Below, one piece after another: positions 44,099 through 52,677 of a stretch of 64,000 nucleotides of DNA. Numbering within the stretch: the stretch's first letter is position 1; every line of letters starts with the position of its first letter. The notes beneath the pieces are model-generated. The model saw only the letters and a list, made by a program, of their open reading frames with translations, made no database searches and was not told the origin of the DNA. Origin of the DNA: SG8-41 sp035649495 (lineage in GTDB: Bacteria; Pseudomonadota; Gammaproteobacteria; Burkholderiales; SG8-41); assembly GCA_035649495.1 (NCBI GenBank), contig DASRJL010000108.1, positions 13,280-77,279 of the forward strand. The letters run 5' to 3'. Made by a program: the position numbers and the translations under genes.

Positions 44099-45409
44099 TC
44101 AGTCGATCGCGCAAGTCCGGAACCCCGCAAACACGTCGCGCCGGTCGGGTGTATAGAAATTGCGCCAGGTATTGGTGAGGAGCGCGGCGCGCGTTGCATG
44201 GCACCCGCCGCGCAGCACTTTGTGATCGCCGAACCACGGCTCGGAATATTCCTTGTAAGGATCGCGCACGAACCCCGGGTATGGCGCGAACCAGTCGGCG
44301 GTCCATTCCCATACGTTGCCGAGCATCTGCCGGCAGCCCCAGGCACTGTCACCTGCCGGAAATGCGGCGACGTCCGCCGCGTCGCCGAGCACACCGTACA
44401 GATTTGCGTGCTCCGCGCCCGGCGCTGTTTCTCCCCAGGGATACGTTCGCTTTTCCAGCGCCACGGGCGCGCCGGCTGCCGCGGCCTCCCACTCTGCTTC
44501 CGTCGGCAGCCGTCGTCCGGCCCAGCGGCAATACGCATCGGCTTCGAACCAGCAGACGTGAATGAGCGCGGCATGTGGGCGCAGCGGAACAATCCGGTCG
44601 TAACGGCGTTGCAGCCACCTGCCATCCTGCGCCAGCCAGTACACCGGGCATGACGCGCCGGCCCGCTCGCGCCAGCGCCACCCGGCTTCGCTCCACAGCT
44701 CGCGCGTCGCGTAGCCGCCGTCCTCCACGAAGGCGAGAAACTCGGCATTCGTGACTGCGGCCCGCGCGATGCGAAAAGGCGCCAGCTTGACGGGGTGCGC
44801 CCATTTCTCATTATCGAACACGAACGCCGGGCTCTCGGGCGGCGCACCGAGCATGAACTCGCCACCGGGAATTTCGGCGTCGCCCGGCCACGCGCCGTGC
44901 TCGGACACGGCCCTGAGTGCATGCGCTACCGGCGCGCGATAGCCGAGCGTCTGGCGCGTATAGGTGAACGCCTCGCAATGCATTTCCTCGTGAAACGCGG
45001 CAAGCTGCGTGAAATAGCGCAGGTGCTCCGTGGGTCCCTCGCGCTCGAGACGATCGAGCACCCGGTTGAGCACCCGTTCGAGATAGCCCAGCGTGGCCTC
45101 GATATCCGGCAGGAGCAGATCCCATCGCGTACCGTGCGGGACCGCCGCCGAATCGTACAACTCGTCGGCGTGCGCCAGGACGGAGGCCTCTTTCGTGGCG
45201 CCCGGCCGGTAGCGCAGGCACCAGTGCTCCTGGAACCAGGCCAGATGACCGAGCTCCCACAAGGGCGGATTGACGATCGCCAGCTTCGGCCCGAGCAGCT
45301 GGCTGCCCGTCAGGGCGTGCGCGAGTCCCAGCGTGCGTTCGCGTGCGTCCCGCAGCAGGCGGCGCAAGCTCCGGGCATCGAGATGCTCCCGTGCGGGTCT
45401 CGGCAGCAT
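44099..45409 (-). CDS. senA: Selenoneine synthase SenA-like (EgtB-family sulfoxide synthase homologue)
   Basis: A 436-residue two-domain protein: an N-terminal DinB-like four-helix domain with the iron ligands His55 (ELGHLAWF), His140 and His144 (FHEEMHCEA), and a C-terminal formylglycine-enzyme-like domain (GGEFMLGAPP, PTEAEWEAAA, NVWEWTADWF, VLRGGCHATR). EgtB/SenA enzymes join hercynine to a sulfur or selenium donor. WFQEHWCLR and YDSAAVPHGTRWDL are features I associate with the SenA branch, supported by the adjacent senB-like remnant. Classic EgtB remains the alternative; no egtD, senC or intact senB is in the window. Confidence 0.65.
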   Translation of the reverse strand: MLPRPAREHLDARSLRRLLRDARERTLGLAHALTGSQLLGPKLAIVNPPLWELGHLAWFQEHWCLRYRPGATKEASVLAHADELYDSAAVPHGTRWDLLLPDIEATLGYLERVLNRVLDRLEREGPTEHLRYFTQLAAFHEEMHCEAFTYTRQTLGYRAPVAHALRAVSEHGAWPGDAEIPGGEFMLGAPPESPAFVFDNEKWAHPVKLAPFRIARAAVTNAEFLAFVEDGGYATRELWSEAGWRWRERAGASCPVYWLAQDGRWLQRRYDRIVPLRPHAALIHVCWFEADAYCRWAGRRLPTEAEWEAAAAGAPVALEKRTYPWGETAPGAEHANLYGVLGDAADVAAFPAGDSAWGCRQMLGNVWEWTADWFAPYPGFVRDPYKEYSEPWFGDHKVLRGGCHATRAALLTNTWRNFYTPDRRDVFAGFRTCAID

Positions 45410-45468
45410 AGAATCGGCTCGTGTGCGACTCAGGACTCCAAAGTCCAGTCTATCCGGAACGCCTCACG

Positions 45469-45705
45469 ATGAAAATCGCGCTCGTCACGCCCGCGGCGGC
45501 AGCCACGCGCCACGGCAACTGGAACACCGCCGCGCGCTGGGCTCGGCTGCTGCGCCTGCTGTGGCGCGCGGAGAACGATCCGGGCTATTACCGTCTGCTC
45601 AAGGCGCAGTGCCGCGCCCGCCGGCATCTCGTCACCGTGGGGCGCGAGCGGGAAAGCCTGCGCCGGCTGTTTGCCGAATTCGCGCCACGCGCAAAGCCAT
45701 ACTAG
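45469..45705 (+). pseudogene. Internally deleted senB-like glycosyltransferase remnant (78 codons)
   Basis: The ORF begins MKIALVTPAAAATRHGNWNTAARWARLLR, presented here in two parts as MKIALVTPAAAATRHGNW then NTAARWARLLR, the start expected of SenB-type selenosugar synthases. It then jumps to NDPGYYRLLKAQCRARRHLV and ends RLFAEFAPRAKPY, resembling the C-terminal end of the same family. The ~300-residue catalytic middle is absent; the join falls in a CTGCTGCGCCTGCTG stretch, suggesting deletion at a short repeat. It is divergent from senA (59 bp) and overlaps the rnhB stop through CTAG. Family match is from memory. Confidence 0.6.
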
Positions 45706-46292
45706 AAGAGCCGAAACTCCATGACGAGCGCCTCGCGCACCGGGGCGAAGCTGCGCCGGTGCGCCTCGCACGCGCCCAGCCGCCGCAGCGCCTCCAGGTG
45801 CTCCGATGTGGCGTAACCCTTGTGACGGTCGAAGCCGTAGCCGGGATGCAGCCGGTGCACGGCCTGCATCTCCTCGTCCCGCGCCACCTTCGCCATGATG
45901 GAAGCGGCGGAGATCGCGGCGACGGTCGCATCTCCTCTCACGATCGCCCGCGCGGGCATCGCGAGCTCGGGACAATAGAGCCCGTCGATGAGCGCCCGAT
46001 GCGGCGTGACGGCGAGCCGCTCGACCGCCCGGCCCATGGCGAGGAGGCTCGCGCGCAGGATGTTGAGCGAGTCGATTTCCTCCACACTCGCGGTTGCGAC
46101 CGCCCAGCTGACCGCGCGCGCGCGGATCTCTTCCGCCAGCTCCAGGCGCTGCCGCTCCGTGAGCTGCTTGGAATCGGCCAGACCGGAAATGCGCGCGCCG
46201 CGGCCGAGAACCACCGCCGCCGCGAACACGGGGCCGGCCAGCGGACCGCGCCCCGCTTCGTCGACCCCGCAGGCGGGGCCGCGCGCGCTCAT
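45702..46292 (-). CDS. rnhB: Ribonuclease HII
   Basis: A 196-residue enzyme that removes ribonucleotides from DNA and RNA from RNA-DNA hybrids. The catalytic GVDEAGRGPLAGPVFAAAV (Asp, Glu) is near the N-terminus, with DSKQLTERQR and SIMAKVARDEEM further on. The ATG overlaps the lpxB stop (ATGA). Its stop TAG lies on the palindromic CTAG shared with the convergent senB remnant. Confidence 0.97.
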   Translation of the reverse strand: MSARGPACGVDEAGRGPLAGPVFAAAVVLGRGARISGLADSKQLTERQRLELAEEIRARAVSWAVATASVEEIDSLNILRASLLAMGRAVERLAVTPHRALIDGLYCPELAMPARAIVRGDATVAAISAASIMAKVARDEEMQAVHRLHPGYGFDRHKGYATSEHLEALRRLGACEAHRRSFAPVREALVMEFRLF

Positions 46293-47449
46293 CTCGTGCT
46301 CCCGTCGAGGAGAGGCAGAATCTCCCGCGCGGCCTCGGCAGCGGTGTTGCGGCGCAATTCCCGTCCCATCGCATCGAACCGCTCCTCCAGCCGGCGCCGC
46401 AGCGAGTCGTCCTCCAGCAATTTCAGGACGGCCGCCGCCAGGTTCTCGGGCGTGGCTTTGTCCTGCATCAGCTCGGGAACCAGGAACTCGCCCGCGAGGA
46501 TGTTAGGCAGGCCGAAATACGGCTGCAACGCCTGCGGGCGCATCATCCACCATGACAGCCGCGGCATGCGATACGTGATTACCATGGGGCGCCTGAGCAG
46601 CGCGGCTTCGAGGGTCGCGGTGCCCGAGGCGACCAGCACGACGTCGGCCGCCGCCATGGCCTCGTGCGCGTGGCCGAAGAGCACCGTCAACCGCAGCTCC
46701 CCGGTGTCGCGGCGGTGCAATTCCGCCTCGAAGAGGTCCCGCGTCTCGCGCGTCGCGAGCGGCGCGAGGAAGACCGCCTCGGGCACCGCCGCCGCTATCC
46801 GGAGCGCGGCGTCCACGAAGAGGCCACCCATCTGCTTCAGCTCGCTCACGCGGCTGCCGGGAAGCAGAGCGATGATTTTTCCCGCGCGCGGCACCCGTAG
46901 CTGCTCGCGCATGGCCGCGCGGTCGGGAAACCCGGTGAGAATGTCCGCAAGCGGATGTCCGACGTACGCGGCAGGTATCCCGGCGCGCTCGTAGATAGCG
47001 GCCTCGAACGGGAATACGAGGAGCATCTTCGAGACGGCGCGCCGGATCTTGCGGATGCGTCCGGCCCGCCACGCCCAGATGGACGGGCTGACGTAATGCA
47101 CGGTGGGTACGCCGGCCGCCTTCAGGCGCGCTTCCAGGCCGAGGTTGAAATCGGGCGCGTCCACGCCGATGAAGAGAGTCGGCGGCTCTCTCAGTAAGCG
47201 CTCGGCCAGCCGGTTACGTATCCCGCGAATCTCCGAATAATGCCGGATGACCTCGACGTAGCCGCGGACCGCGAGCTTGTCGAGGGGATAGAGCACGTCC
47301 ATGCCGGCTGCGCGCATCTTCGGTCCACCGATGCCGACGAACCGGGCGCCGGGCACGCACGCGGTGAGCGCTTTGATGAGATGCGCCCCCAGCAGGTCGC
47401 CGGAAGGCTCGCCGGCGACCATGCCGATCGTGACAGGCGGGGTGTTCAT
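46289..47449 (-). CDS. lpxB: Lipid-A-disaccharide synthase
   Basis: A 386-residue GT19 glycosyltransferase that joins UDP-2,3-diacylglucosamine and lipid X. MVAGEPSGDLLGAHLIKAL, FIGVDAPDFNLGLE, YVSPSIWAWR and LVASGTATLEAALLRRPMVITYR are family hallmarks. It is peripheral to the inner membrane. It lies between lpxA (7 bp) and rnhB (overlap) in the conserved lipid A cluster. Confidence 0.97.
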   Translation of the reverse strand: MNTPPVTIGMVAGEPSGDLLGAHLIKALTACVPGARFVGIGGPKMRAAGMDVLYPLDKLAVRGYVEVIRHYSEIRGIRNRLAERLLREPPTLFIGVDAPDFNLGLEARLKAAGVPTVHYVSPSIWAWRAGRIRKIRRAVSKMLLVFPFEAAIYERAGIPAAYVGHPLADILTGFPDRAAMREQLRVPRAGKIIALLPGSRVSELKQMGGLFVDAALRIAAAVPEAVFLAPLATRETRDLFEAELHRRDTGELRLTVLFGHAHEAMAAADVVLVASGTATLEAALLRRPMVITYRMPRLSWWMMRPQALQPYFGLPNILAGEFLVPELMQDKATPENLAAAVLKLLEDDSLRRRLEERFDAMGRELRRNTAAEAAREILPLLDGSTR

Positions 47450-47456
47450 CCCGTGC

Positions 47457-48227
47457 CTAGCGGATGATGCCCCGCTTCGAGCCCGCCAGAAAGTCGAGGA
47501 TCGCCTGCACTTCGGGGCACTCCTCCACCTGCCGCGCCAGCTCGCGCCGCGCCTGCTCCAGCGTGAGGCCGGACTTGTAGAGCGTCTTGTAGGCGCGCTT
47601 CAGCCGGGTGATCGTCGCGCCCGTGAACCCGCGCCGCTTGAGCCCCTCGCCGTTGATGCCGTACGGCCGCGCCGAATCGTCCGAGGCCATGACGAAAGGC
47701 GGGACGTCCTGTAGCACTACCGTTCCCACTCCCGTGATGCTGTGGGCGCCGACCCGGCAGAACTGGTGCACCCCGGTGAAGCCGCCGAGGATTGCGTGAT
47801 CGTCCACCAGCACGTGGCCGGCGAGCTGGGTGCAGTTGGCGAGCACGGTGTGGTTCCCGACCCGGCAGTCGTGCGCCACGTGGACGTACGCCATGATCCA
47901 ATTGTGGTTTCCGACGCGGGTCACGCCCTCGTCCTGGACGGTGCCGCAGTTGAACGTGCAGAACTCGCGGATCGTGTTGTCGTCGCCGATCTCCAGTTGC
48001 GTCGGCTCGCCCCCGTACTTCTTGTCCTGGGGAATCTCGCCGAGCGAGACGAACTGGAAGATCCGGTTGTTGGCTCCTATGCGCGTGTGCCCCGAGATGA
48101 CCGCGTGCGGGCCGATGCGGTTGCCCGGACCGATCTTCACGTGCGGTCCGATCACGGCATAGGGACCGATATCGACGCCCTCGGCGATCTCCGCTCCCGC
48201 ATAGACGATCGCAGTGGGATGGATCAC
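47457..48227 (-). CDS. lpxA: Acyl-[ACP]-UDP-N-acetylglucosamine O-acyltransferase
   Basis: A 256-residue left-handed beta-helix enzyme catalysing the first step of lipid A synthesis. Hexapeptide repeats run from IHPTAIVYAGAEIAEGV; catalytic His lies in YVHVAHDCRVG. GTG 48227 gives MIHPTAIVY, the normal family start. This GTG overlaps (GTGA) the stop of an 11-codon ORF whose ATG in turn overlaps the fabZ stop, so translation may be relayed from fabZ. Confidence 0.96.
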   Translation of the reverse strand: MIHPTAIVYAGAEIAEGVDIGPYAVIGPHVKIGPGNRIGPHAVISGHTRIGANNRIFQFVSLGEIPQDKKYGGEPTQLEIGDDNTIREFCTFNCGTVQDEGVTRVGNHNWIMAYVHVAHDCRVGNHTVLANCTQLAGHVLVDDHAILGGFTGVHQFCRVGAHSITGVGTVVLQDVPPFVMASDDSARPYGINGEGLKRRGFTGATITRLKRAYKTLYKSGLTLEQARRELARQVEECPEVQAILDFLAGSKRGIIR

Positions 48228-48259
48228 CGGGTAAAGTCCAGCGAAGGCAGATCGCTCAT
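48224..48259 (-). CDS. 11-codon relay ORF between fabZ and lpxA
   Basis: ATG 48259 overlaps the fabZ TGA (ATGA); the ORF encodes MSDLPSLDFTR and its TGA (48224-48226) overlaps the lpxA GTG start (GTGA). The two overlaps chain the three reading frames. Whether it is translated is inference. Confidence 0.35.
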   Translation of the reverse strand: MSDLPSLDFTR

Positions 48260-48720
48260 GCGCCGTTCCGGGCATCGTCGACGCCGCGCGGCGTGCACAT
48301 GAGCTGCGCCTCGGCCGCCACGGTGTCGTTGACGCGCGCCTCGCCGCTGAACATCCATATGCCGCGGGCCCGGCGCTTGAGCGCCACTTCCAGCACCAGC
48401 GCATCTCCCGGCACGACGGGGCGCTTGAAGCGGGCGCCGTCGATGCCGACGAAATAGTAGATCAGGCGCTGGTCCGCCTTGTGCTCCATCGTCCGGAACG
48501 AGAGGATGGCCGCGGCTTGCGCCAGCGCCTCTATGATCATCACACCGGGCATGATCGGATGGTGCGGGAAATGTCCGACGAAGAAGGGCTCGTTGATGGT
48601 GACGTTCTTCAACGCAATGATGCGCTTGGCGGGCTCGCAGTCGAGCACGCGGTCAATCAGCAGAAACGGATAGCGGTGCGGCAGGTACTGCAGCACCTCC
48701 TTGATGTCCATGCTGCTCAC
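48256..48720 (-). CDS. fabZ: 3-hydroxyacyl-[ACP] dehydratase FabZ
   Basis: A 154-residue hot-dog-fold dehydratase of fatty acid elongation. YLPHRYPFLLIDRV and the catalytic His/Glu segment GHFPHHPIMPGVMIIEALAQA are present. GTG 48720 overlaps the lpxD stop (GTGA) and is preferred for coupling; ATG 48711 would give the classic MDIKEVLQ start, three residues shorter. Located between lpxD and lpxA, where it competes for the same hydroxyacyl-ACP pool. Confidence 0.96.
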   Translation of the reverse strand: MSSMDIKEVLQYLPHRYPFLLIDRVLDCEPAKRIIALKNVTINEPFFVGHFPHHPIMPGVMIIEALAQAAAILSFRTMEHKADQRLIYYFVGIDGARFKRPVVPGDALVLEVALKRRARGIWMFSGEARVNDTVAAEAQLMCTPRGVDDARNGA

Positions 48721-49784
48721 GGCTCGCTCCTTTCCGGACCGGACTGCTTCTTCTCGAGCGCGCGCACGCGCTCGATCAACTCGGTGAGATGCCTGATGGA
48801 CACCGCGGTCCGGCGCCACTTGGCGTTCGGCTCGAACGGGTACGCCCCCGTGTAGGTCCCGGGCTGGTCCAGGGACCGCGTGATGATGGTATGAGCGGAA
48901 ATCTCCACACGGTCCGCGAGCGTGATGTGCCCGGCGATCCCCGAATGTCCGCCGATCCTGCAGAAGCGTCCTATCCGCGCGCTGCCCGCGATCCCGGTGC
49001 AGGCGGCGATCGCGGTGTGCGCGCCGATGTGGACGTTGTGCGCCACCTGGATCTGGTTGTCGAGCTTCACACCGTCCTCGATGACGGTGTCGTCGATCGC
49101 GCCGCGGTCGATCGTCGTATTCGCGCCGATTTCGACGTCGTTGCCGATGATGACGCGCCCGATCTGCGGAACCTTGAGCCAGCGCTCCCCTTCCAGGGCG
49201 ATACCGAAACCGTCGGCGCCTATGACCGCCCCGGAGTGCACGGTCACGCGGTCGCCGATCACGCAGGCGTGGTACACGGTCACGTTGGGAAATAGCCGCG
49301 TGCCCGCACCGATGGCCGCGTCCTCTCCGACGACGCAGCCGGCGCCGATCACGCTTCCCGCCCCCACCTTCACGCGCGGTCCGATCACGGCGTGTGGTCC
49401 GACGGATACGCCGGCCGCCAGCGCCGCGGACCGGTCCACGACCGCCGTTCGATGGACGCCCGTCCTCGCAGGCGTTGGCGGATTGAGCAGAACCGACACC
49501 CGCGCGAAATAGGCGTAAGGATTGTCGCAGACTATGCGCGGCAGCGTTGTTGCTCCGCTTGCGGCCTCGCTCACGATGACCGCGGCGGCGCGCGTGGATT
49601 TCAGCTGCGGGAGGTAGCGTTCGTTGGCGAGAAAGGCGATGGCGCCCGCCGGCGCGTTCTCGAGAGTGGCCACCCGGTGGACGCGGGTCCCGGGGTCGCC
49701 CATCACCTTTCCGCCGAAGCGCCCGGCGATGTCACGCAGCGTGTGGGCCTGTTGCAGCCGGACTCTGTTCTTGCCGAGTGCCAT
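48717..49784 (-). CDS. lpxD: UDP-3-O-(3-hydroxyacyl)glucosamine N-acyltransferase
   Basis: A 355-residue beta-helix acyltransferase, third step of lipid A synthesis. An N-terminal uridine-binding domain (about 1-110, with FLANERYLPQL) precedes hexapeptide repeats and the catalytic His in QVAHNVHIG; a C-terminal helix region ends IRHLTELIERVRALEKK. It follows skp by 60 bp and is coupled to fabZ. Confidence 0.96.
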   Translation of the reverse strand: MALGKNRVRLQQAHTLRDIAGRFGGKVMGDPGTRVHRVATLENAPAGAIAFLANERYLPQLKSTRAAAVIVSEAASGATTLPRIVCDNPYAYFARVSVLLNPPTPARTGVHRTAVVDRSAALAAGVSVGPHAVIGPRVKVGAGSVIGAGCVVGEDAAIGAGTRLFPNVTVYHACVIGDRVTVHSGAVIGADGFGIALEGERWLKVPQIGRVIIGNDVEIGANTTIDRGAIDDTVIEDGVKLDNQIQVAHNVHIGAHTAIAACTGIAGSARIGRFCRIGGHSGIAGHITLADRVEISAHTIITRSLDQPGTYTGAYPFEPNAKWRRTAVSIRHLTELIERVRALEKKQSGPERSEP

Positions 49785-49844
49785 GGCTGCCGTGCCCGGG
49801 AGCGGCGTCGGTGTGAAGGGTTCGCCGCCGGAACCGTGCTGCGG

Positions 49845-50348
49845 CTACTTGGTCTCGGCGAGCGCCTTGAGCACCCGGTCCGTGATGTCCATCCGCGGGC
49901 TGCGATACACCGCCTCCTGCAGGATGAGATCGAACTTCTCCGCCTCGGCGATCTGCCGGATCACGCGGTTGGCGCGCTCGAACAGCGCCGACAGCTCCTG
50001 GTTCCGCCGCAGGTTCAGATCCTCCCGGTATTCGCGCTGCATGCGCTGGAAATCGAGGCTCTGCCGCGCCAGTTCCTGCTCCTTCGCGCGCCGGTCGCTT
50101 TCGCTCATGGTGACGCTTTCCTTCTCCAGCTGACCCTGCAGCGACTTGATCTGGGCCTCCCGCCGCTGCAGCTCCTGCGCCCGCGGCGCGAACTCCTTTT
50201 CGAGCTGCTTGCTGGCGCGTTCGGCCGGGGCGGACTCCCGGTTGATGCGCTCGGCGTCGATAAAGCCGATCTTGAGCTCCGCTGCCCCGGCCGCGGCTCC
50301 CGCGAGCCACAGCGCCAGGGCCGCGAATGTCAGATAAGAGTGCTTCAA
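49845..50348 (-). CDS. skp: OmpH/Skp periplasmic chaperone
   Basis: About 167 residues: signal peptide (MKHSYLTFAALALWLAGAAAGAA), then KIGFIDAERINRESAPAERA and a long coiled-coil hairpin (about 55-135), the jellyfish-like Skp trimer fold that carries unfolded outer-membrane proteins to BamA. TTG 50348 is chosen because AAGGAG lies six bases upstream; the in-frame ATG 50354 directly follows AAGGAG with no spacing. It lies 55 bp downstream of bamA. Confidence 0.88.
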   Translation of the reverse strand: MKHSYLTFAALALWLAGAAAGAAELKIGFIDAERINRESAPAERASKQLEKEFAPRAQELQRREAQIKSLQGQLEKESVTMSESDRRAKEQELARQSLDFQRMQREYREDLNLRRNQELSALFERANRVIRQIAEAEKFDLILQEAVYRSPRMDITDRVLKALAETK

Positions 50349-50403
50349 TGTCATCTCCTTGGAGCCGGCATTCCTCCGCGTCACGCGGTCCGGCGCGGCT
50401 CTC

Positions 50404-52674
50404 TCAGAACACACCACCGAAAGTAAACTGGAACGGCTGCTTCTTGTCCAGTTCCACCGACCTCAGGGGCACCGCGATGCTGATCTTGAGCGGCCCGAAC
50501 GGTGAAACCCACAGGGCGGCGACGCCGGCCGAATAGCGCCACGCGTCGACGTTGTACGTGTCGTCTACCATGCCGGCGTCGAAAAACGCGCTCAACCGTA
50601 CCGACTTGTCGTTCGCCATGCCGGGGAACGGAAACAGGAGCTCGGCGTTGCCGACGAGCTTGCGGGTGCCGCCGCGCGGGTCGCCGTTCGAGTCCTTCGG
50701 CCCGATGGTATAGGTCTTGAAGCCGCGCACCGACGAGACCCCGCCCGCAAAGTAGTTCTTGAAGAACGGCAGCACAGGCGTGTCCCCGTAACCGTCCCCG
50801 TAACCAGCCTCGCCGTTCAGCATGAACGCCAGGTACCGCGTGAGCGGAAAGTAGCGCTGATACTGGTAGGTCAGCTTGAAATATTCCAGCGTTCCCGCCG
50901 GGGTGCCGACCTCCGCGCTGAACTTGTGCAGGCTGCCGCTGGTGGGATAGATCAGGCTGTCGCGCTGGTCGCGCGTCAACCCGACGGTCAGGAACACGTT
51001 GGTATTCTCCGCTCCGAACGTGTTGACGTAATCCTGGTAGATCAGAGGGCTGTCAACGAAGGTCGTGATTTCCGTCCGCTCGGCCCCCACGCCGTACTGT
51101 ATCGTGTTGAATTCCGAGATGGGCACTCCGAGCCGCAACTGTCCGCCGTAGGTCTTCGTCTCGTAGCGGCCCAGCAGGTCGGCGTTCGCGGAGAGCTTCT
51201 TCAGGTAGACGTCGAATCCCGCGCTTACCCCGTCGACCGTCCAGTAGGGATCGGTGTAGGACAGCACGTAGGCCGTGTTGACCCTGCTCGTATTCACCTG
51301 CGCCGTCAGGTGACGGCCCGACCCGAAGATATTGTTCTGCGACACCGATCCCGAGAGCAGCAGCCCTTCCCCGCTGCCGAATCCCGCGCCCAGCAGCAGG
51401 TTGCCGGTGGGTTTCTCGACTACCGACACGTTGACGTCGACCTGGTCGGTGGTGCCCTGAACGGCCGGCGTCTCGATGTTCACCTCGGTGAAGTAGCCCA
51501 GCTTGTCTATGCGCTGCTTGGACAATTGCAGCCTCTCGCCAGAATACCAGGCGCCCTCGAACTGCCGCATCTCGCGCCGGATGACCTCGTCGCGGCTTCG
51601 CGTGTTCCCGGCGACGTTGATGCGCCGCACGTAGACGCGCCGGCCGGGGTCGACGAAGAACGTGAAGGCGACCTGCTGCTTCGCGCGGTCGACTTCGGGA
51701 ACGGCGTTGACGTTCGCGAAGGCGTAGCCGTCGTTGCCGAGGCGCTCGGAGATGAGCTTGGTCGACTCCGTCAGGCGGTTGCGCGAGAAGACCTCGCCCG
51801 GCTTCAGCTGGATCAGCTTGCGGACTTCTTCTTCCGGAACCAGCTTCTCTCCGGCCACCCGGACGTCGGAAACCGTGAACCTGGCGCCCTCGGTGATGTT
51901 CACCGTGATGTAGATATCCTGCTTGTCCGGGGTAATCGAGACCTGCGTCGAATCGATCGTGAACTCGATGTAGCCGCGGTCGAGATAGTGCGATCTCAGC
52001 GTTTCGAGGTCGGCGGACAGCTTCGGGCGCGAGTACTGGTCGTGCTTGCTGAACCAGGTCATGAGACCGGGCGTGCGCAGCACGAACAGGCCCACCAGCT
52101 CGCTCTCGCGGAAGGCCTGCGCGCCTATGATATTGATCTGCCGGATCTTGGCGACCTTGCCTTCCTCTACGTTGAAATTGAGGGCGACGCGGTTGCGCTC
52201 CAGCGGCGTCACGGTCGTGTTCACTGCTGCGGCGTAGTAGCCGCGCCCCAGGTACTGGCGCTTCAGCTCCTGCTCCGCCTTTTCGAGAAGCCCGCGATCG
52301 AAGATACGGCCGTCCGCGAGGCCGATCTGGCGCATCCCGGTAATGAGCTGGTCCTTGTTGAACTCCCGCACGCCCGTGAAGTCGATCTGCGCGACCGACG
52401 GCCGTTCCAGCACGATTACCACGAGCACGTCGCCGTCCCGCTCCAGGCTCACGTCGCGGAAGAAACCCGTGGCGAACAGCGCGCGGATCGCCTGCGCCGC
52501 GCGCTCGTCGGTCAGCGTGTCCCCGATCTTGACCGGCAGGTAGCTGAAAACCGTGCCGGCTTCCGTGCGCTGGATGCCTTCTATGCGGATGTCCCTGATG
52601 ACGAACGGCTCGAGCGCTGTGGCCGGGACTGCCTGAAGAAAAACGAGCAGCGCGGCAAATCTGAGCCAGGACAT
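50404..52674 (-). CDS. bamA: Outer membrane protein assembly factor BamA
   Basis: A 756-residue Omp85 protein. Signal peptide (MSWLRFAALLVFLQAVPATA), five POTRA domains (about 25-420, first with FVIRDIRIEGIQRTEAGTV) and a 16-strand barrel with the VRGF motif (VSSVRGFKTYTIGP) in the L6 loop; the C-terminus ends in Phe (FTFGGVF), the beta-signal. It inserts outer-membrane proteins. Neighbours rseP and skp match the conserved order. Confidence 0.97.
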   Translation of the reverse strand: MSWLRFAALLVFLQAVPATALEPFVIRDIRIEGIQRTEAGTVFSYLPVKIGDTLTDERAAQAIRALFATGFFRDVSLERDGDVLVVIVLERPSVAQIDFTGVREFNKDQLITGMRQIGLADGRIFDRGLLEKAEQELKRQYLGRGYYAAAVNTTVTPLERNRVALNFNVEEGKVAKIRQINIIGAQAFRESELVGLFVLRTPGLMTWFSKHDQYSRPKLSADLETLRSHYLDRGYIEFTIDSTQVSITPDKQDIYITVNITEGARFTVSDVRVAGEKLVPEEEVRKLIQLKPGEVFSRNRLTESTKLISERLGNDGYAFANVNAVPEVDRAKQQVAFTFFVDPGRRVYVRRINVAGNTRSRDEVIRREMRQFEGAWYSGERLQLSKQRIDKLGYFTEVNIETPAVQGTTDQVDVNVSVVEKPTGNLLLGAGFGSGEGLLLSGSVSQNNIFGSGRHLTAQVNTSRVNTAYVLSYTDPYWTVDGVSAGFDVYLKKLSANADLLGRYETKTYGGQLRLGVPISEFNTIQYGVGAERTEITTFVDSPLIYQDYVNTFGAENTNVFLTVGLTRDQRDSLIYPTSGSLHKFSAEVGTPAGTLEYFKLTYQYQRYFPLTRYLAFMLNGEAGYGDGYGDTPVLPFFKNYFAGGVSSVRGFKTYTIGPKDSNGDPRGGTRKLVGNAELLFPFPGMANDKSVRLSAFFDAGMVDDTYNVDAWRYSAGVAALWVSPFGPLKISIAVPLRSVELDKKQPFQFTFGGVF

Positions 52675-52677
52675 GAA

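Noticed and set aside
44099..45409. Plain ergothioneine EgtB assignment
   Set aside because: Possible, but the adjacent senB-like remnant and SenA-like motifs made the selenoneine branch more likely; retained as the alternative in the feature.
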